DNA from: Parelaphostrongylus tenuis
Taxonomy: Eukaryota > Nematoda > Chromadorea > Rhabditida > Metastrongylidae
Reading direction: 5' to 3'
Assembly (NCBI GenBank): GCA_019055375.1
Contig: JAHQIW010001963.1
Location: forward strand, 34,236 to 98,235
Length of the DNA: 64,000 nucleotides
Shown: piece by piece, positions 59,560 to 64,000 of the stretch
Layout: each line of letters opens with the position of its first letter
How positions within the stretch are numbered: the first letter of the stretch is position 1
Notes under the pieces: generated by a model
The model's input: only the letters and a program-made list of their open reading frames with translations
Told to the model about the DNA's origin: nothing
Databases searched by the model: none
Made by a program: the position numbers and the translations under genes

Positions 59560-60860
59560 TAAGAAGTTTCTCTCAAAAACCAAGCATATCCTTGGAATTT
59601 TTAAGACATGCGCTATCGAATGGGTGTGAAAGCCTGGGAGAAAAGCCGAAAAATACTCAGATGTACAACAAAGCTTTATTCTTGTTGCTACAGCTCACAA
59701 AAAGAATTTTTTTCAAAAGACAAGCATACCATTGAAATCCTCGAGATTTGTGCTGTCGACTGGTTATTGAACAACAACAATCTAATGCCAATGTTGCAAT
59801 ATGAATGCACATAGAAGTGAGATTATTACGTATTAGATTATTACGCGCAATTACGCATATGAAAGGCGATCTTGTTTTCAGTGTTACAGCGCATTAATGT
59901 GATTTCTTTGAAAACCAAAAGCGCTTTTAAATTTACCGAGATCTGTGTTATTGAAGGAATGTTGAATTTTTTGAGGAAGAGCTTTGGTCATCGAGAGATG
60001 CTTGAGCGCGAAATAACATTTCTTTTCACTGTTATACTGTAATACAAAGGCCTCTCGAAAAATAAAATACACTTTTCAAATTTGCGAGATTTAAGCTATC
60101 GAATAACTACCAAAATGTCTGGAAAGAACGAAAAATACGTTTTTTTGAATATGGGTGCTGATAGTAGAAGTACTGTATTATATTCAATGGTAAACGCGCG
60201 CTCTCCCTACACTTGCTAAAGCTACGTATTAGAAACATTTCCACTTAGACCTCTATTAGAAATGTTTAGTTGTAAAAGATGTGTTATCAAGCTACGTTTG
60301 CGCAAGATAGACAGATACCAATGCACAATAGAGGTTGAAAATTTTTTTACATTTCTACAACGAGTGGAATTACCGCAGAAAAATGGAGGATTTTATGAGA
60401 ATCAATCACTCTTCTTAGCAAAACCCTTTCAAAATTTCAGTCGTGATATCCTATTCTTTACCTAGCGACAGGATACCTCCCATTTATCAACTTCACCTGT
60501 ATCTGCCTACAAACCACCTGTGACGTCTTTGCGGCGGGGTAGCATTTTAGAAGTGAAATGTGTTATTCTTTTCGCTCTCACAGCGTTCTATGATAACCTT
60601 TCAAAAAACGTACATTGTTGAAGTCCTCGAGATTTGGGCTATCTAGTAACCAATGATACTTCACTGAAGAGCCCATATCAAAGCCCCAGCAGAACAAATG
60701 AAAGAAATTGAGTGTGAAACATAATTTTATTTTTGCTATAACGTCGTAAAAAGACTTCTAGAAATTGAATAAGTCGCTAAAATCGCAGAGCTTTGAACTT
60801 GGAATGATTACGAAACATCTAGGAGAAAGCACTTGTGCAGCGCCAAAAGCCCTCAAACGA
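59560..60860. repeat. Diverged satellite-like array
   Basis: Motifs of the type CGAGATTTGNGCTATCGANT recur at about 59605, 59740, 59938, 60086, 60632 and 60783, with neighbours 135-195 bases apart where adjacent units are visible. The reverse complement is the motif seen at 693, 866, 27970-28345 and 58345. Several units also share a TTTTTTTCAAAA or ACTGTTATA-type segment. The short frames inside (59608-59814, 60262-60465) are not conserved between units. Confidence 0.6.
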
Positions 60861-61439
60861 TCGTGTACCTCAGCTGGTACACGTCGTCCCTTATAAGTTA
60901 ATCTACATCGTAGAATACAGAAAAGTCACGATTGCGAATCAAATGATTTTGATTTGTAGCCTTATAGGAATCGCCTTCCTTTTCTTCGCGGCAAGCCTGG
61001 CATCCTCCAATGACCATGTGGTAATTTTCTAATGAATTTTATCAGCATAAAAGGAGGTTTGATCGTCATAAATGCAAAATATGATAAAAGAAACCTAGTA
61101 AGTTAAATTTCTGTTTGAAACAATTCTGAACAATAACAAAACAATGAATATTTGCCAGAAGTGATTCTACATATTGCAATGCCATGCCACTTTATTGATA
61201 AATAGCTTTTCTATATCCACTTATATCTAATCATGATATCTATATTAAATCTAACTAATCACTTATATCGAATTTAAACAATTCCAATGCTTCTTCCACA
61301 TGGCCACATTTTTGAGGGCGAAAACCAAACGCTTACGAAAAAGTTGTATAGAAAACCGTTACAGATAATTTGGTACTTTCCTAATTATATTTGATATCTT
61401 TATTTTTCAAAACATTTCGGCATTGTACCTAGTCCGTCT
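60861..61439. other. No assignable feature
   Basis: A 65-codon frame at 60835-61032 contains a hydrophobic stretch (LICSLIGIAFLFFAASLA) but lacks any recognisable partner exon. I do not call it a gene. Confidence 0.35.
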
Positions 61440-61810
61440 CAAAGTTTTTTTTACTGGGCACATTCGTTTTTCGTCTTCTTCTTGAATGTCGTAAAATACT
61501 CAGCGAGCACGTCGACTTGCCATTTTATGAAAAAAGGACTGTGGCGTTCATGGGGTGCTTGTTGTTGACTGTTGGAGGTGTTGGAGTGGGGATAAGGTAT
61601 TAGGTTGACAAAAGTAGTTGTGCTTTCAGACCGCAACTCACTCATTTGACAGAGATATAATGATACACCAAATGATGTACTGATCCATCTTCATAGCGTT
61701 TCTTCTATGGCGTGGAGTCCAGTGCTTCTAGCATTCAGTTTGTTTTTCGCTTTCTTCTTGAACGTCGTAAAATACTCATTGAGCACTTTGACATGCATTT
61801 CCTGCTTATG
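61440..61810. repeat. Dispersed copies of the repeat found in the PRP6 pseudogene
   Basis: Two pieces (about 61440-61640 and 61690-61810) share CTTGAATGTCGTAAAATACT or CTTGAACGTCGTAAAATACT, preceded by TTTTTCGTCTTCTT-like sequence and followed by GAGCAC. The same segment is at about 30900-30935 and 31510-31545. The first piece also has GGGGTGCTTGTTGTTGACTG, matching GGGGTGTTCGTTGTTGGCTG at about 30970. Confidence 0.6.
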
Positions 61811-62012
61811 AATCAATGTCGGGCACTGATTTCATTCCGGGTAATGGGAGGTGAATAGGTAGTTATATTCCTGAGATATTCCCATGAACTTGCAGTAACC
61901 GAAGGTGTGTGAAACAAACATAAGCTTTGAATTATTCGCAGGCTTTGAGGACCTTTTTCCTCTGCTTAGTAATATGCGCAAGCACACTGCGAAGCATATG
62001 TGCATAAAAGGA

Positions 62013-62313
62013 TAAAGGATAAAGCTCTGACGTTGATCAATCCCTAAGGGATGCGCCATGCATTCGATTTCAATTTTTGACTTCGTTTGAGGTGATTGAA
62101 TGCATATCTGGCCTTTACAATGACTCGCGGTGGCCTCCCGCTGAACCGAGTCAGTGCTGCCTATCCTCCTTAACAAGTCTGAGACCTGCCTGGTACCAAT
62201 TTGCCGACCCTGGAGGGATGGATGGCTTGGTGAGCCATGAGCGCGAGATAGAACCATTGACCTCGTGTGCGACGCAGAGCACCTATAACCACTGCGCCAC
62301 ATGCGCTCTGCAT
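62013..62313 (-). repeat. tRNA-derived SINE, best-preserved minus-strand copy
   Basis: Read on the minus strand: AGAGCGCATGTGGCGCAGTG and GTTATAGGTGCTCTG (box A region), GTCGCACACGAGGTCAATGG, GGTTCTATCTCGCGCTCATG (box B region), CTCACCAAGCCATCC, then the body and a tail CGCATCCCTTAGGGATTGAT. It ends in repeated TTTATCC. A 156-codon frame (61832-62302) that overlaps it is a by-product. Confidence 0.85.
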
Positions 62314-62440
62314 ATGTGCATACATTGAGATATATTCACACCACGTGCATACACTGAAATATGTCAACATGCTCCGTTACCAGCTGACGGTGGGCGAACA
62401 CATTCGCAGAGAAAGCCATTTTGTGCAGATTTTGATGTAG

Positions 62441-62460
62441 ATATATAAATAAATAAATAA

Positions 62461-62494
<34 letters not shown>
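62441..62494. repeat. (AAAT)n and (AT)n microsatellite
   Basis: About 20 bases of AAAT repeats run into about 30 bases of AT repeats. Confidence 0.95.
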
Positions 62495-62497
<3 letters not shown>

Positions 62498-62519
62498 GAG
62501 TAACTCTAGCTTTTCTTAG

Positions 62520-64000
62520 CCAATGTCTCCATGGGGCAAGATAATTAGTAAGAAAATATTGGGTGATAATCAACCTATACTAGTCAGTGCATTCATGGCA
62601 TCTAATCAAAAAGTAACACTCACGATCAACTGTAAGTGTGAGTTTTCTACTGCACTTGACGCCTGTTGCAGATCATTCGCAGTTTGGTTCAAATTAGCCT
62701 ATAAGCTTTTCTTGGAAATACTGTTCAAGCCAAAACTCACTCATTATGAAGAATTTGGTAGTGCGGTGGAACAGCGAATGAAGTTGAAAGTACTTTATTA
62801 TATTCCGAGTTGATAAGAATATTACTTTTAGCGGTCTTACGTAGATGTTAGATTTGTGTCTCGATTGGTATGATTGTTCCGATTTTTGATAGGAAAACTA
62901 TATAGTTGGACAGAAATGAAATTTTGAGATTGCTTTGCACCAGCTAAATTGCTTACTACAAATGAGGCATATTTGCAAGCTAAATTAACAATAATATTTG
63001 ACTACCTCAGCTCAGTGAATAGCCAGAATGTGCTTCATATTTTATCGTTAGCTGCAACACATGGTTCGCCGAGACTCACCGACCTTTCCGTTCTTTTGAA
63101 GTCGAAAAATTGGTGGTGGAGCTGTTCTGATATCAGTGCACACCTCCCAGCCTACATAGGAACGTTTAAACACGGCTATCACAGAGTACCAGGTGCATAT
63201 TCATCAGTGGTCATCAGAAAAACAAAAAAAGTCATTCACTTGTCGTGAGCAGGCGTAAAAGCTCGGTGATTTTTTTTTGTGTGATACTCTTGGGCCGTTA
63301 GTGAGAGGAAGGAACTGAACATAAGAAATGCTAAAATCCTGTAGATGAAAAGCGAGCCATATATGAAGGAAAAAGAACATTGTTCGGTTTTAATCGTCTT
63401 TTAGTAGATTTGCCAAAATGTGATTAACCTTTAGAATCTCAAGCTCTTTTTGAGCGTTTTATTCCATGATGTCGTTCAAAATTGTAATCATGGGTAATGG
63501 TAATGGTATTGTAATCATGGTTCGTGGTTGACTTCAACTCATTTTGCGTGACTGTCCTCGGTGTAAAAGTTCTCTATAATAAACTTACAACAATTTTAAA
63601 TCGGTTTTAAACGATTTTTGTCCAAGGAAATCTATTCGATGCGTCTTGAGACTTCTAACTTGAAGCAATTTCCAGAACCGGTTAATGATATATCGATGTA
63701 TTAATCGAATAATTCAGTGTTTTCCACGTCATGCAGATCCACAGCCACTGATAATAATGACTATTCAGTACATTAGTGATACAGTACAATAAAAATAGAT
63801 AGCCTTTATTGTATTATGTTACTATTCTACCCAATGACCATTATTATTCACAACCATAGATCGCTTAACAAGAAAAACACGTCAAAATTGGACATAAATC
63901 GGTAACATCCAACAGCGCTTGAGGTCGATCATTGAAGTCGGTAATCGACTGTGAGTTCATGAACCGGGAGCTATTCAAAGGCCAATGCTACACGACAACA
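62520..64000. other. No assignable gene
   Basis: Two frames of 96 and 99 codons (62523-62813 and 62949-63248, plus) have no recognised product or clear splice sites. They could be exons of a gene extending to the right, but nothing in the sequence settles it. Confidence 0.3.

Noticed and set aside
61832..62302. 156-codon minus-strand frame, the longest in the window
   Set aside because: Most of it translates the tRNA-derived SINE at 62013-62313; other SINE copies have the frame broken in different places.
1..64000. CRISPR array, bacterial operon, spliced-leader RNA gene or rRNA
   Set aside because: No regularly spaced identical repeats, no dense collinear ORFs and no leader or rRNA sequence could be recognised.

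Overview
The window looks like nuclear DNA of a nematode, most likely a clade V strongylid such as a hookworm. The organism is inferred from gene structure and mobile elements, not from any search. Supporting signs are AT-rich DNA, genes with introns of 57-58 bases beside introns near 1 kb, splice acceptors of the TTTNAG type, two likely spliced-leader acceptors just before start codons, and decayed RTE-type LINEs, Tc1/mariner, piggyBac and tRNA-derived repeats. There is no bacterial gene organisation, and no CRISPR array or rRNA was seen.

The clearest genes are a small family of secreted proteins that I recognise only as nematode-type and could not name. Each has five exons with the same intron phases. 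Gene A (9593-11905, minus, 224 aa) and gene B (36439-38675, minus, 223 aa) read through intact. Gene C (43541-44983, plus) is a more distant paralogue with a single one-base deletion in exon 2. Copy D (23877-24214, minus) keeps only exons 4-5 and is dead (lost donor, premature stop). All members share a signal peptide ending just before a conserved Cys-Gly, a VxDVLExxxRxALLPDF block, a GxTVTGIC block and a C-terminal TTNIIMAxW block.

Genes A and B lie in two direct copies of a 6.0-6.1 kb segmental duplication (6448-12528 and 33296-39329). Three other duplicated blocks come together in one mosaic at 54390-59518: an inverted copy of 4730-5700, an inverted copy of about 46205-49190, and a direct copy of 1-1856.

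The rest is mostly mobile-element debris. There is a long decayed RTE LINE (15870-18470, minus) with further fragments at 14400-15030, 15430-15665 and 46080-47440. A Tc1/mariner transposase (18940-19830) has lost two catalytic aspartates, and a mariner N-terminal fragment lies at about 13490-13690. There are three piggyBac-like fragments, a tRNA-derived SINE family with at least five near-complete copies, and a second tRNA-like repeat family whose best copy (43051-43122, minus) folds as a full cloverleaf. Other pieces are an 800-base near-palindromic insertion with a 10-base target duplication (46420-47217), and diverged satellite-like arrays. A non-processed pseudogene of the splicing factor PRP6/PRPF6, with several stops, lies at 30007-31990.

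Long stretches (19850-22430, 39660-43030, 51110-53080, 62520-64000) hold nothing I can assign.
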